Shown here in pieces: positions 17,499 to 25,621 of a stretch of DNA of 64,000 nucleotides (position 1 is its first letter; each line of letters opens with the position of its first letter). The notes under the pieces were generated by a model. That model saw only the letters and a list, made by a program, of their open reading frames with translations. It did not search any database and was not told the DNA's origin. The position numbers were made by a program, and so were the translations under genes. This DNA comes from Streptomyces sp. DH41 (GTDB taxonomy: Bacteria; Actinomycetota; Actinomycetes; Streptomycetales; Streptomycetaceae). The DNA is taken from positions 62,001 through 126,000 of the forward strand of contig NZ_JARVKY010000012.1 of assembly GCF_029813785.1 (NCBI RefSeq). The letters run 5' to 3'.

Positions 17499-18452
17499 AT
17501 GACCACGTCCACCGTCACCACCCAGACGCCCGCCGAGGCGTCAAAGACGGCCGCCGCGCCGGACCCCGACCGGCTCAGGCGCCGGCGCCGGCTCGCCCAG
17601 TGGGGGTTCGTCGCCCCCGCCGTCGTCTTCATGCTGCTGTTCTTCGGCTACCCGCTCGTCCGCAACGTCGTGATGAGCTTCCAGCACTACACACCGAAGA
17701 CCTTCTTCACCGGTGAGGCGCCCTTCAACGGCGCCGACAACTGGTCCAACGTGTTCCAGGACGCCCTGTTCGGCAAGGCGCTGTGGCACACCCTCGTCTT
17801 CACCGCGGGCTCGCTGATCGGGCAGTTCTGCATCGGCATGGCGCTCGCGGTCTTCTTCAGCCGCCGGTTCCCGCTCAACGGGGTGCTCCGCTCACTGATC
17901 CTGCTGCCCTGGCTGGTACCCATGGTGGTGTCCGGCATCGTCTGGCGGCGCATCCTCGACCAGGACACGGGCGTGCTGAACTCGTTCCTGGACACCGTCG
18001 GGATCGGCGGCAGCACGCCCTGGCTGACCAGCCCGGAGATGGCTCTGGTGTCGGTCATCCTGGTCAACATCTGGATCGGCATCCCGTTCAACATGGTCAT
18101 CCTGTACGGCGGTCTCCAGGAGATCCCGAAGGAACTGCACGAGGCCGCCGCCCTGGACGGCGCCTCGGCGTGGCGGACCTTCCGCTCCGTCACCCTGCCG
18201 ATGCTCAAGCCCGTCATCACCGTCGTGCTCGTGCTCGGTTTCATGTCGACGGTCAAGATCCTCGACCTGATCCTCGCCCTCACCGACGGCGGGCCGGCCG
18301 ACGCCACCCAGACGCTCGGCACACTCACGTACCAGAACTCGTTCGTGCAGCTGGACTTCGGCGCGGGCGCCGTCGTCGGCAACGTACTCATCCTGATATC
18401 CGCCGTGTTCGCGGTGTTCTACCTGCGGGCCAACCGCACCGAGGGGAAGTGA
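17499..18452 (+). CDS. Sugar ABC transporter permease (MalF-like)
   Basis: A 317-residue inner-membrane permease with about six membrane segments, the first at about residues 37-57. The cytoplasmic EAA loop that docks the ATPase is EAAALDGASAWRTFRSVTLP, near residue 215. It forms the channel together with the next gene product. GAGGAAAC precedes ATG 17499, and the gene ends 5 bases before the second permease gene. The substrate is inferred from neighbours (alpha-xylosidase, beta-glucosidase) to be a xylosyl- or glucosyl-oligosaccharide. Confidence 0.94.
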   Translation: MTTSTVTTQTPAEASKTAAAPDPDRLRRRRRLAQWGFVAPAVVFMLLFFGYPLVRNVVMSFQHYTPKTFFTGEAPFNGADNWSNVFQDALFGKALWHTLVFTAGSLIGQFCIGMALAVFFSRRFPLNGVLRSLILLPWLVPMVVSGIVWRRILDQDTGVLNSFLDTVGIGGSTPWLTSPEMALVSVILVNIWIGIPFNMVILYGGLQEIPKELHEAAALDGASAWRTFRSVTLPMLKPVITVVLVLGFMSTVKILDLILALTDGGPADATQTLGTLTYQNSFVQLDFGAGAVVGNVLILISAVFAVFYLRANRTEGK

Positions 18453-18457
18453 CGTCC

Positions 18458-19285
18458 ATGGCCTCCCACACGCCCACAGCCTCCCGGCGCCGCTGGGGTT
18501 CCACCGTCGCCGGCGTTCTCGTCCTCGGCGTGATGCTGTTCCCGCTGTACTGGATGCTCAACACCGCGCTCCAGCCCGAGTCCGGGCTGCTCCAGGTCGA
18601 CCCGGTGCCGGGCAGCCTGGACCTGTCCGGGTTCTCCAAGGCCATCAGCGACCAGGGCGGCAACCTGCTGACCTCGCTGGCCGTCTCGCTCGGCGCGGTC
18701 GCCATCTGCCTGGCGGTCTCGGCGCCGGCGGCGTACGGCCTGGCGCGGTTCGGGCTGCGCGGCTCGCGCACGATCGTGTTCGGCACGTTGATCACCCAGA
18801 TGGTGCCGGGCATCGTCATCGCCAACGCCCTCTACAACTCGTACGTCGACCTGGGCCTGGTCAACTCCTACTTCGGCCTGATGCTCGCGGACGCCTCGCT
18901 GGGCATCCCCTTCTCCATCGTGCTGATGCGCGCCTTCATGGTGTCGATCCCGGGCGAGGTGATCGAGGCCGCGCAGATCGACGGCGCCGGGCCGGTGCGG
19001 ACGTTCGTACGGGTCGTGCTGCCGATGAGCCGCAACTCGCTGATCACGTCCGGGCTGTTCGCGTTCCTGTTCTCGTGGAGCGACTTCATGTTCGCGCTCA
19101 CCCTGAACACGACCGACGACGTCAAGCCCATCACGCTGGGTATCTACCAGTACATCGGCGCGCACGTCGGTGACTGGGGCTCGGTGATGGCCGCCTCCGT
19201 GCTCTCCGCGGTCCCGGCGGCGATCCTGCTCGTCCTCGCCCAGAAGTACATCGCCGCCGGGATCACCGGTGGTTCCGTCAAGTGA
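18458..19285 (+). CDS. Sugar ABC transporter permease (MalG-like)
   Basis: A 275-residue permease with about six membrane segments. The EAA loop reads EAAQIDGAGPVRTFVRVVLP. The start MASHTPTASRRRW lies 5 bases after the MalF-like gene, with GAGGGGAAG upstream. Its TGA (19283-19285) overlaps an in-frame GTG that could start the beta-glucosidase, and a strong hairpin follows at 19292-19313. Part of the same import complex. Confidence 0.93.
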   Translation: MASHTPTASRRRWGSTVAGVLVLGVMLFPLYWMLNTALQPESGLLQVDPVPGSLDLSGFSKAISDQGGNLLTSLAVSLGAVAICLAVSAPAAYGLARFGLRGSRTIVFGTLITQMVPGIVIANALYNSYVDLGLVNSYFGLMLADASLGIPFSIVLMRAFMVSIPGEVIEAAQIDGAGPVRTFVRVVLPMSRNSLITSGLFAFLFSWSDFMFALTLNTTDDVKPITLGIYQYIGAHVGDWGSVMAASVLSAVPAAILLVLAQKYIAAGITGGSVK

Positions 19286-19291
19286 CCCCCC

Positions 19292-19313
19292 GGGTGCACC
19301 TCGGGGTGCACCC
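19292..19313 (+). promoter_or_regulatory. Intercistronic hairpin between permease and beta-glucosidase
   Basis: GGGTGCACC and GGTGCACCC form a perfect 9-bp stem with a 4-base loop, 7 bases after the permease stop and 29 bases before ATG 19342. There is no T-run, so it may be a processing, stability or attenuation element that sets enzyme level relative to transporter. Confidence 0.5.
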
Positions 19314-19341
19314 TCGTACGCATGGAGATGAGCTGCACAGC

Positions 19342-20721
19342 ATGAGTGACTTCCCCAGTTTTCCGCCCGGTTTCGTGCTCGGCGCCGCGACCGCCTCGTA
19401 CCAGATCGAGGGCGCGGCACGGGAGGACGGACGCGGTCCGTCGATCTGGGACACCTACAGCCACACCCCCGGCCTGGTGGTGAACGGGGACACCGGTGAC
19501 GTGGCCTGCGACCACTACCACCGCTACCCCGAGGACGTGGCGCTGCTGCGCGACCTGGGTGTGGACTCGTACCGCTTCTCGATCGCCTGGCCGCGCATCG
19601 TGCCCCAGGGTTCGGGCGCGGTGAACCAGAAGGGCCTGGACTTCTACTCCCGCCTGGTCGACGAGCTGCTCGCCGCGGGCATCGAGCCGGCCGCCACCCT
19701 CTACCACTGGGACCTGCCGCAGGCCCTGGAGGACCGGGGCGGCTGGCGGACGCGGGAGACGGCGGAGCGGTTCGCCGAGTACACGGCGGTCATCGCCGAG
19801 CACCTGGGTGACCGGGTGCCGCGCTGGATCACGCTCAACGAGCCGTGGTGCAGCTCCTTCCTGGGCTACTCCATCGGGCGGCACGCTCCCGGCGCCAAGG
19901 AGGGCCGGGGCGCCCTGGCCGCCGCCCACCACCTGCTGGTCGGCCACGGTCTGGCGGTGCGCGCCCTGCGGGCGGCCGGGGTGCGCGAGGTGGGCATCAC
20001 GCTCAACCTGGACCGCAACCTGCCGGCCACCGACTCCCCCGCCGACCTGGCGGCCGTGGTCCGCGCGGACACCCAGCACAACCTGGTGTGGACCGAGCCG
20101 ATCCTCGCGGGCCGCTACCCGGCCACCGAGGAGGAGACCTGGGGCGAGCTGATCACCGGGGAGGACTTCCGGCGGGACGGCGACCTGGAGCTGATCTCCC
20201 AGCCGCTGGACTTCCTCGGCGTCAACTACTACCGGCCGATCGTGGTCGCCGACGCCCCGCACCGCGAGAGCGACCCGGCGCTGCGGGTGGCCACGGACAA
20301 CCGCTACGAGGAGGTCCGGCACCCGGGCGTCCGGCACACCGCGATGAACTGGCCGGTCGTCCCGGACACCTTCACCGACCTGCTCGTCCAGCTCAAGAAG
20401 CAGTACGGTGACGCGCTGCCGCCGGTCCACATCACGGAGAACGGCTCGGCGGAGGACGACGCGCCCGCCGCCGACGGCGCGGTGCACGACGCCGACCGCG
20501 TCGCCTACCTGCGCGACCACCTCACCGCGCTGCGGGCGGCGATGGACGCGGGAGTGGACGTACGCGGGTACTACGTGTGGTCGCTGCTGGACAACTTCGA
20601 GTGGGCGTACGGCTACGACAAGCGCTTCGGCATCGTCCGGGTGGACTACGACACGCAGGAGCGCACGCCGAAGGACAGCTACCGCTGGTACCGGGAGATG
20701 ATCGCCGCCAACCGGGGCTGA
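19342..20721 (+). CDS. GH1 beta-glucosidase
   Basis: A 459-residue cytoplasmic retaining beta-glycosidase. The acid/base Glu is E167 in TLNEPWC and the nucleophile is E366 in HITENGS. The N-terminal FPPGFVLGAATASYQIEG and the C-terminal LLDNFEWAYGYDKRFG are family hallmarks. ATG 19342 puts the family start about ten residues in, as usual, with GGAGATGAG upstream. GTG 19282, overlapping the permease stop as GTGA, would add 20 residues across a hairpin and is less likely. As last gene of the importer operon it should hydrolyse imported beta-glucosides, for example fragments of xyloglucan or cello-oligosaccharides. Confidence 0.95.
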   Translation: MSDFPSFPPGFVLGAATASYQIEGAAREDGRGPSIWDTYSHTPGLVVNGDTGDVACDHYHRYPEDVALLRDLGVDSYRFSIAWPRIVPQGSGAVNQKGLDFYSRLVDELLAAGIEPAATLYHWDLPQALEDRGGWRTRETAERFAEYTAVIAEHLGDRVPRWITLNEPWCSSFLGYSIGRHAPGAKEGRGALAAAHHLLVGHGLAVRALRAAGVREVGITLNLDRNLPATDSPADLAAVVRADTQHNLVWTEPILAGRYPATEEETWGELITGEDFRRDGDLELISQPLDFLGVNYYRPIVVADAPHRESDPALRVATDNRYEEVRHPGVRHTAMNWPVVPDTFTDLLVQLKKQYGDALPPVHITENGSAEDDAPAADGAVHDADRVAYLRDHLTALRAAMDAGVDVRGYYVWSLLDNFEWAYGYDKRFGIVRVDYDTQERTPKDSYRWYREMIAANRG

Positions 20722-20726
20722 CCTGG

Positions 20727-20765
20727 AACGCGGAGGGCTCGGCCGGGCGGGCGGCCCCCCGCGTT
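20727..20765. terminator. Hairpin between beta-glucosidase and ROK genes
   Basis: AACGCGG (20727-20733) pairs with CCGCGTT (20759-20765), with further GC pairing inside. It fills the 43 bases between these convergent genes and probably terminates both. Confidence 0.55.
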
Positions 20766-22006
20766 CAGCTCTGCTCCCGCTCCGCGCACGCCGCCGGGTC
20801 GGCCAGCACCTCGCGGACGATCACACCGGCCGCGCCCCGGGCCGCGTCGCCGAGGGAGGAAGAAGGCCGCAGCCGCTTCCCGTCCTCGCTCCACAGTCCG
20901 GAGACCACGCGAAGGGCGAGCTCCCGGTCCACGGCGGGGGCCAGCCAGTCCATCAGCTCGCGGTAGACGCCGCCGAGCATCACCGCGTCGGGATCGAAGA
21001 GGTTCACCGCGCCCGACACGACGACGCCCAGCCGCCGCCCGGCGCGCTCGATCGCCGACAGGGCGACCGGGTCGCCCCGCCGGGCGCGGCGTTCCAGTTC
21101 GGCGACGCCCTGCACGCCCGCGTCCGCGTCGATGCCCGCGGCCGTGAGCAGCGCGGCCTGTCCGGCGTACTGCTCCAGGCAACCGTGGGCCCCGCACCGG
21201 CACAGCGGTCCGTCCGGGTCGACGACCATGTGCCCGATCTCCCCGGCGAAGCCGTGCGCGCCGCGCAGCAGTTCACCGCCCAGCACCAGGGCGCCGCCGA
21301 TGCCGATCTCGCCGGTCAGGTAGAGGAAGCTGCGCACGCCCTCGGTGCCCGCGCCGAACCACAGCTCGGCGAGGGCGGCGGCGTTGGCCTCGTTGTCGGA
21401 GCTGACCGGCAGGGGGCGGTGAGCGGGGCGCAGGGCGAGGAGCGCCTGGGCGAACAGGCCTTCGACCGCGACGCGCTGCCATCCCAGGTTGGGGGCCTGG
21501 CGCACGCTGCCCCCGGTCACCAGGCCCGGCAGCGCGACATGGACGCCGGCCGGCACGAGGTCCTGTTCCGCCGCCGAGCCGATGGCGCGGGCCGCCAGCC
21601 GGGCCGCGCGTGCCAGTACCTCGGCAGGCTGGACCCCGCGGTTGTCGAAGTGCTCCACGAGCCGGACCCGGTCGGTGCCGGCGAGGTCGACGACGCACAC
21701 GGTGACGTAGTCGATGTTGATCTCGACGCCCAGGCCCGCCGGGCCCGACCGGGACACCTTCAGGACGGTGCCGGGCCGGCCGGCCTGGCCGCTGCTGGTC
21801 TTGCCCCACTCGGAGACGAAGCCGTACTCCAGCAACTGTTCGACCAGGGACGACACCGCCGCCCGGGTCAGTCCGACATGCGTGGCGATACCGGCCCGGG
21901 TCGCCTCCCCCGCGTCGTGCACGGCTCTCAGGACCAGGCTGAGGTTGTGCCGTCTGACCGTGGCCTTGTCGGCCTTCGGCTCCAGGGGGGTGAGGGTGTT
22001 CTTCAT
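20765..22006 (-). CDS. ROK-family transcriptional repressor
   Basis: A 413-residue regulator with an N-terminal winged helix-turn-helix (about residues 15-75, with GIATHVGLTRAAVSSLVEQL) and a C-terminal ROK sugar-sensing domain. The ROK zinc motif is CRCGAHGCLE, and GIGGALVLGGELLRGAHG precedes it. It presumably binds a sugar or sugar phosphate and releases DNA. It sits between the sugar importer/beta-glucosidase operon and a divergent MFS gene whose start codon lies inside a TTTTGT-N11-ACAAAA dyad. A related dyad lies before the alpha-xylosidase. The regulon inferred is alpha-xylosidase, ABC operon and MFS gene. ATG 22006. Confidence 0.93.
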   Translation of the reverse strand: MKNTLTPLEPKADKATVRRHNLSLVLRAVHDAGEATRAGIATHVGLTRAAVSSLVEQLLEYGFVSEWGKTSSGQAGRPGTVLKVSRSGPAGLGVEINIDYVTVCVVDLAGTDRVRLVEHFDNRGVQPAEVLARAARLAARAIGSAAEQDLVPAGVHVALPGLVTGGSVRQAPNLGWQRVAVEGLFAQALLALRPAHRPLPVSSDNEANAAALAELWFGAGTEGVRSFLYLTGEIGIGGALVLGGELLRGAHGFAGEIGHMVVDPDGPLCRCGAHGCLEQYAGQAALLTAAGIDADAGVQGVAELERRARRGDPVALSAIERAGRRLGVVVSGAVNLFDPDAVMLGGVYRELMDWLAPAVDRELALRVVSGLWSEDGKRLRPSSSLGDAARGAAGVIVREVLADPAACAEREQS

Positions 22007-22071
22007 GGTGGTGTCGAGCGTATGCGACGCCGAGGGCCCCGCCCCGCGCCCCCGTGCCCGGTCGGACGCCC

Positions 22072-22126
22072 TTGCTCCTCGCCCGCCCTCGCCTCTAGCC
22101 TGATTTTGTGCCGCAAATAAACAAAA
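22072..22126 (+). promoter_or_regulatory. Leaderless promoter and ROK operator of the MFS gene
   Basis: TTGCTC (22072-22077) and TAGCCT (22096-22101) are spaced by 18 bases, and the GTG start lies 6 bases after the -10, so the message is probably leaderless. The dyad TTTTGT (22104-22109) with ACAAAA (22121-22126), 11-base spacer, covers the start site and first codons. That is an ideal position for repression by the neighbouring ROK protein. Confidence 0.6.
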
Positions 22127-23316
22127 CCCGATCGCACAACGCCGTGCCGGGCCCCAGCGACAACCTCACCCGCCTCCGCATCGCCCTGACCGCCTTCTTC
22201 GCCCTCGACGGCTTCGTCTTCGCCGGCTGGGTCGTACGGATCCCCGCCATCAAGGAGCAGACCGACTCCTCGGCCAGCGACCTGGGGCTGGCGCTGCTCG
22301 GTGTCTCCGCGGGTGCCGTCGTCACCATGACGCTCACCGGACGGCTGGTCCGCCGCTACGGCAGCCACCCCGTCACCGTCGCCTGCGCGGTGCTGCTCTG
22401 CCTCAGCATCGCCCTGCCCCCGCTCACCCACTCCGCGCTCGCGCTCGGCGCCGTCCTGCTGGTGTTCGGCAGCGCGTACGGCGGGATCAACGTCGCCTTC
22501 AACAGCGCCGCCGTCGACCTGGTGGCCGTCCTGCGGCGCCCGATCATGCCCAGTTTCCACGCGGCGTTCAGTCTCGGCGGCATGATCGGCGCCGGGCTCG
22601 GCGGGCTCGTCGCCGGGTCGCTGTCGCCGGTGCGGCACCTGCTCGGTCTCGCCGTGATCGGCCTGCTCGTCACCCTGGTCGCGGGGCGCGCCCTGTTGCG
22701 CTGCGAACCCGCCGTCCCGCCGGACCGCACGCCCGAGGACGACAGCGCCCCGCGCCGGCTCGACCGCCGTACCCGCCGCCTCGTCATCACCTTCGGCCTG
22801 ATCGCCCTGTGCACGGCGTACGGCGAGGGTGCCATGGCCGACTGGGGCGCTCTGCACCTGGAGGCGGACCTCGACGCCTCGCCGGGCATGGCGGCGGCGG
22901 GCTACTCCTGCTTCGCGCTCGCCATGACCGTGGGCCGGCTGACCGGCACGACGCTGCTGGAGCGCCTCGGCCGGACGACCACGGTGGTGGCCGGCGGCAC
23001 GACCGCCGTGGCCGGCATGCTGCTCGGCTCACTCGCCCCGTCCGTGTGGGCGGCGCTGTTCGGTTTCGCGATCACCGGGCTCGGGCTCGCCAACATCTTC
23101 CCGGTCGCGATCGAACGGGCCGGGGCACTGGGCGGCCCCAGCGGCGTCGCGACCGCGTCCACCCTGGGCTACGGCGGCATGCTGCTCGGGCCGCCCGCGA
23201 TCGGCTTCATGGCCGACTGGTTCTCCCTGCCGGCCGCGCTCACCAGCGTGGCGGCGCTCGCGGCGGTCGCGGTGCTCGTCGCGGTGGCGACCCGGCGTGC
23301 GGGGGTGCCGGGCTGA
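22108..23316 (+). CDS. MFS transporter
   Basis: A 402-residue major facilitator protein with about 12 membrane segments; GRLVRRYGSHP after the second helix is the usual cytoplasmic loop motif. It resembles the FucP/YbjJ-like sugar or drug transporters, including AFNSAAVDLVAVLRRPIMPS and GGMIGAGLGGLVAG in helices 4-5. GTG 22108 has no ribosome site and lies 6 bases from a -10-like TAGCCT, so it is likely leaderless. The ROK-type dyad covering the start ties it to the sugar locus; it could import or export a sugar. Confidence 0.9.
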   Translation: MPQINKTRSHNAVPGPSDNLTRLRIALTAFFALDGFVFAGWVVRIPAIKEQTDSSASDLGLALLGVSAGAVVTMTLTGRLVRRYGSHPVTVACAVLLCLSIALPPLTHSALALGAVLLVFGSAYGGINVAFNSAAVDLVAVLRRPIMPSFHAAFSLGGMIGAGLGGLVAGSLSPVRHLLGLAVIGLLVTLVAGRALLRCEPAVPPDRTPEDDSAPRRLDRRTRRLVITFGLIALCTAYGEGAMADWGALHLEADLDASPGMAAAGYSCFALAMTVGRLTGTTLLERLGRTTTVVAGGTTAVAGMLLGSLAPSVWAALFGFAITGLGLANIFPVAIERAGALGGPSGVATASTLGYGGMLLGPPAIGFMADWFSLPAALTSVAALAAVAVLVAVATRRAGVPG

Positions 23317-23408
23317 TCCGCCGGGCGCCGCTCGGGCTGCCCGGGCTGCCCGCCGGGGACTGCACGGTGGTTCGCGCCGAGGCGCCCTCGCATCCGGGTA
23401 CGTCCTGT

Positions 23409-24245
23409 CTACGCCACCCCGGTCAGACGGTCGAGACGATCACGGTGCGCGGAGGTCATCTCGAGACGTCCCGCGGCGATGTTCTCCTCCAGGTGATCGA
23501 TCCGGCCGGTGCCGGGGATCGGGAGGATGACGGGTGAGTGGCCGAGGAGCCAGGCAAGCGCGACCTGCGTGGGGGTGGCGTCCAGCTCGGCCGCCACGGA
23601 GGCGATCTCGGCCTCTGCCCCCGACTCGCCCCAGGCGACCGGGCGCCACGGCAGGAAGGCGATCCCCGCCGCTTCGCAGGCCGCGAGTACGGGCTCGTGC
23701 TCGCGGTCGAGCAGGTTGTACCGGTTCTGCACGCTGGCGACATCGACGATCGTTCGCGCCTGGTCGAGTTGGTCGACGGTGACCTCGGACAGCCCGATCC
23801 GACCGATCTTGCCCTCTGCCCGCAGGTCCCGCAGCGTGCCCACCTGGTCGGCGAGCGGCGTGTCGGGGTCGACGCGATGCAGCTGAAGCAGTTCGATCCG
23901 CTCGACGCGCAGTCGGCGCAGGGCCCGCTCGACCTGATCGCGCAGCACGGCAGGCCGGCCGTCGAGCTTCCACTCTCCCGTGGGACCCGACCGGGCGACA
24001 CCGACCTTGGTGGTGATCTGCAGTCCGTCCTCGTAGGGATGCAGGGCCTCGGCCAGGAGCTCCTCGTTGGTGCCCCCGCCGTACATGTAGGCGGTGTCGA
24101 TCAGCGTGACGCCCAGTTCGACGGCCCGCCTGGCGACCGCGAGGGCGTTCTCGCGGGGCGGCCCCTCCTCCGTGGGCAGGTGCATGGCACCGAACCCCAG
24201 CCGCCGCACTTCCAGATCCCCGCCGATACGAAACGCGGATGTCAC
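23409..24245 (-). CDS. Aldo/keto reductase
   Basis: A 278-residue NADPH-dependent oxidoreductase with the TIM-barrel AKR fold. The tetrad is visible: Asp and Tyr in LIDTAYMYGGG, Lys in ITTKVG and His in LLQLHRVD. The C-terminal PIPGTGRIDHLEEN contributes to NADPH binding. GTG 24245 was chosen because GGGGAGAGG precedes it; an ATG upstream would add residues that do not fit the family. It is divergent from a mycothiol-type enzyme gene, with a 13-bp direct repeat between them. The natural carbonyl substrate is unknown. Confidence 0.93.
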   Translation of the reverse strand: MTSAFRIGGDLEVRRLGFGAMHLPTEEGPPRENALAVARRAVELGVTLIDTAYMYGGGTNEELLAEALHPYEDGLQITTKVGVARSGPTGEWKLDGRPAVLRDQVERALRRLRVERIELLQLHRVDPDTPLADQVGTLRDLRAEGKIGRIGLSEVTVDQLDQARTIVDVASVQNRYNLLDREHEPVLAACEAAGIAFLPWRPVAWGESGAEAEIASVAAELDATPTQVALAWLLGHSPVILPIPGTGRIDHLEENIAAGRLEMTSAHRDRLDRLTGVA

Positions 24246-24290
24246 GTGCTGACCCCTCTCCCCGTTCAACGGGGCAACGTTAACAGCCCA

Positions 24291-24317
24291 GTTGACCATG
24301 ACCTGTTGACCATGACC
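24291..24317. repeat. 13-bp direct repeat in a divergent promoter region
   Basis: GTTGACCATGACC occurs twice, at 24291-24303 and 24305-24317 (period 14), between the aldo/keto reductase and the maleylpyruvate isomerase family gene. Each unit contains a TTGAC. It may be a tandem operator or a simple duplication. Confidence 0.6.
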
Positions 24318-24367
24318 GGTCGTTCGGGGCTGCCCTGGAGCCCGCTCCATCCGGCACACTGCCTGAC

Positions 24368-25108
24368 ATGGAGATCACCGCGTTCGTCGAAGTCGTGGCC
24401 CACGAGGGCGCGTTGCTCGCCGCGGCCGCCGAAGCTGCGGGCACCGGCGCCAAGGTGCCGACCTGCCCCGGCTGGCAGGTGCGGGACCTGCTGCGGCACA
24501 CCGGGATGGTGCACCGCTGGGCGACGGCGTTCGTCTCCGAGGGGCACACCGGCCCGCGGCCCGACGGTGGCCTGCCCGAGGTCGACGGCACCGCGCTGGT
24601 GGCCTGGTTCCGGGAGGGACACGAACAGCTCGTCGACGCACTCGCCGACGCCTCGCCCGACCTGCGCTGCTGGCACTTCCTGCCCGCGCCGTCACCGCTG
24701 GCGTTCTGGGCCCGGCGGCAGGCGCACGAGACGACCGTGCACCGGATCGACGCCGAGTCGGCCAGGGGCGGCGACCCCACCGGCATCGGCGTGGCCTTCG
24801 CGGTGGACGGCATCGACGAGTTGCTGTGCGCCTTCCACGCCCGCCCGAAGAGCGCGGTGCGCACCGAGGAGCCCCGCACACTGCGAGTACGGGCGACGGA
24901 CGCGCCGGCCTCCGTGTGGACCGTGCGGCTGTCCGCGCAGCCTCCCGTGACCGAGCGGGACGACGCCGGGGACGCCGACTGCGAGCTGAACGGACCGGCC
25001 GCACAGCTCTACTCGGCGCTGTGGAACCGCCGGCCTTTCCCGGAGGTGACCGGCGACGCCTCGCTCGCCGCGTTGTGGCGGGAGAAGTCGGGCGTCACCT
25101 GGAACTGA
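24368..25108 (+). CDS. Maleylpyruvate isomerase family, mycothiol-dependent enzyme
   Basis: A 246-residue protein of the TIGR03083 family, with a DinB-like four-helix N-terminal domain and a C-terminal SCP2-like part. The metal-binding His pattern shows as LLRHTGMVHRWA near residue 45 and QAHETTVHRIDAE near residue 120. The WQVRDLLRH motif after PTCPG is the family hallmark. Members isomerise maleylpyruvate or conjugate mycothiol; most paralogues, like this one, have no known substrate. ATG 24368 begins close to the divergent reductase and has no strong ribosome site. Confidence 0.88.
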   Translation: MEITAFVEVVAHEGALLAAAAEAAGTGAKVPTCPGWQVRDLLRHTGMVHRWATAFVSEGHTGPRPDGGLPEVDGTALVAWFREGHEQLVDALADASPDLRCWHFLPAPSPLAFWARRQAHETTVHRIDAESARGGDPTGIGVAFAVDGIDELLCAFHARPKSAVRTEEPRTLRVRATDAPASVWTVRLSAQPPVTERDDAGDADCELNGPAAQLYSALWNRRPFPEVTGDASLAALWREKSGVTWN

Positions 25109-25126
25109 TCCGGGCCGCGCCGCAAC

Positions 25127-25158
25127 GTCGGTCAGTCGGTCAGTCGGTCAGTCGGTCA
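25127..25158. repeat. Four tandem copies of GTCGGTCA
   Basis: Perfect 8-bp units at 25127-25134, 25135-25142, 25143-25150 and 25151-25158. The array spans the last codons and stop of the MarR gene (LTD then TGA on the minus strand) and the gap to the convergent gene. Because a stop occurs in the repeat, copy-number change should alter at most the last residues. Confidence 0.9.
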
Positions 25159-25546
25159 GCATGCGGTGCAGCACGGCCCGTTGCACCGGGAGCACCTGGC
25201 CGTACATGACCCGCCCCTTCGGGGTGAGCGCCACCCGCACGCCCCGCCGGTCCTCGGGGCACATGGAGCGCTCGACGAGTCCGTCCTCCTCCAGCCTGGC
25301 GACCAGCCGCGACAACGCGCTCTGGCTCAGGTGGACCCGCTCGGAGATCTGCTGGACCCGGTATCCGCAGGGGCCGGAACCGTCCTCGTCCAGCGCGCCG
25401 GCCAGCACGTCGAGAACCTCGAAGTCGCTACCGCACAGACCGTGCCGGTGCAGCGCACGGTCGAGTTCACACTGGATGCGGGCGTGCAGGGACAGAATGC
25501 CGCGCCACTGGGTCACGAGTGCCTGTTCGACGTTCTTCGCCGCCAT
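25148..25546 (-). CDS. MarR-family transcriptional regulator
   Basis: A 132-residue regulator. The winged helix-turn-helix runs from about residue 50 to 115, with VQQISERVHLSQSALSRLV as recognition helix region and the wing Asp-Arg in CPEDRRGVRVALT. Dimer helices flank it. ATG 25546 (MAAKNVEQALV) is the first sensible start. The 3' end lies in an 8-bp tandem repeat. Its target may be the divergently transcribed small membrane protein gene (25622) or genes elsewhere; no operator is evident. Confidence 0.93.
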   Translation of the reverse strand: MAAKNVEQALVTQWRGILSLHARIQCELDRALHRHGLCGSDFEVLDVLAGALDEDGSGPCGYRVQQISERVHLSQSALSRLVARLEEDGLVERSMCPEDRRGVRVALTPKGRVMYGQVLPVQRAVLHRMLTD

Positions 25547-25621
25547 GGGGCGCACCGTAGCAGAGCGGTCGCGATCGGCGTCCGACTGCCGAATCGGCGC
25601 GGGTCTGGGAAAATCGCCGGC

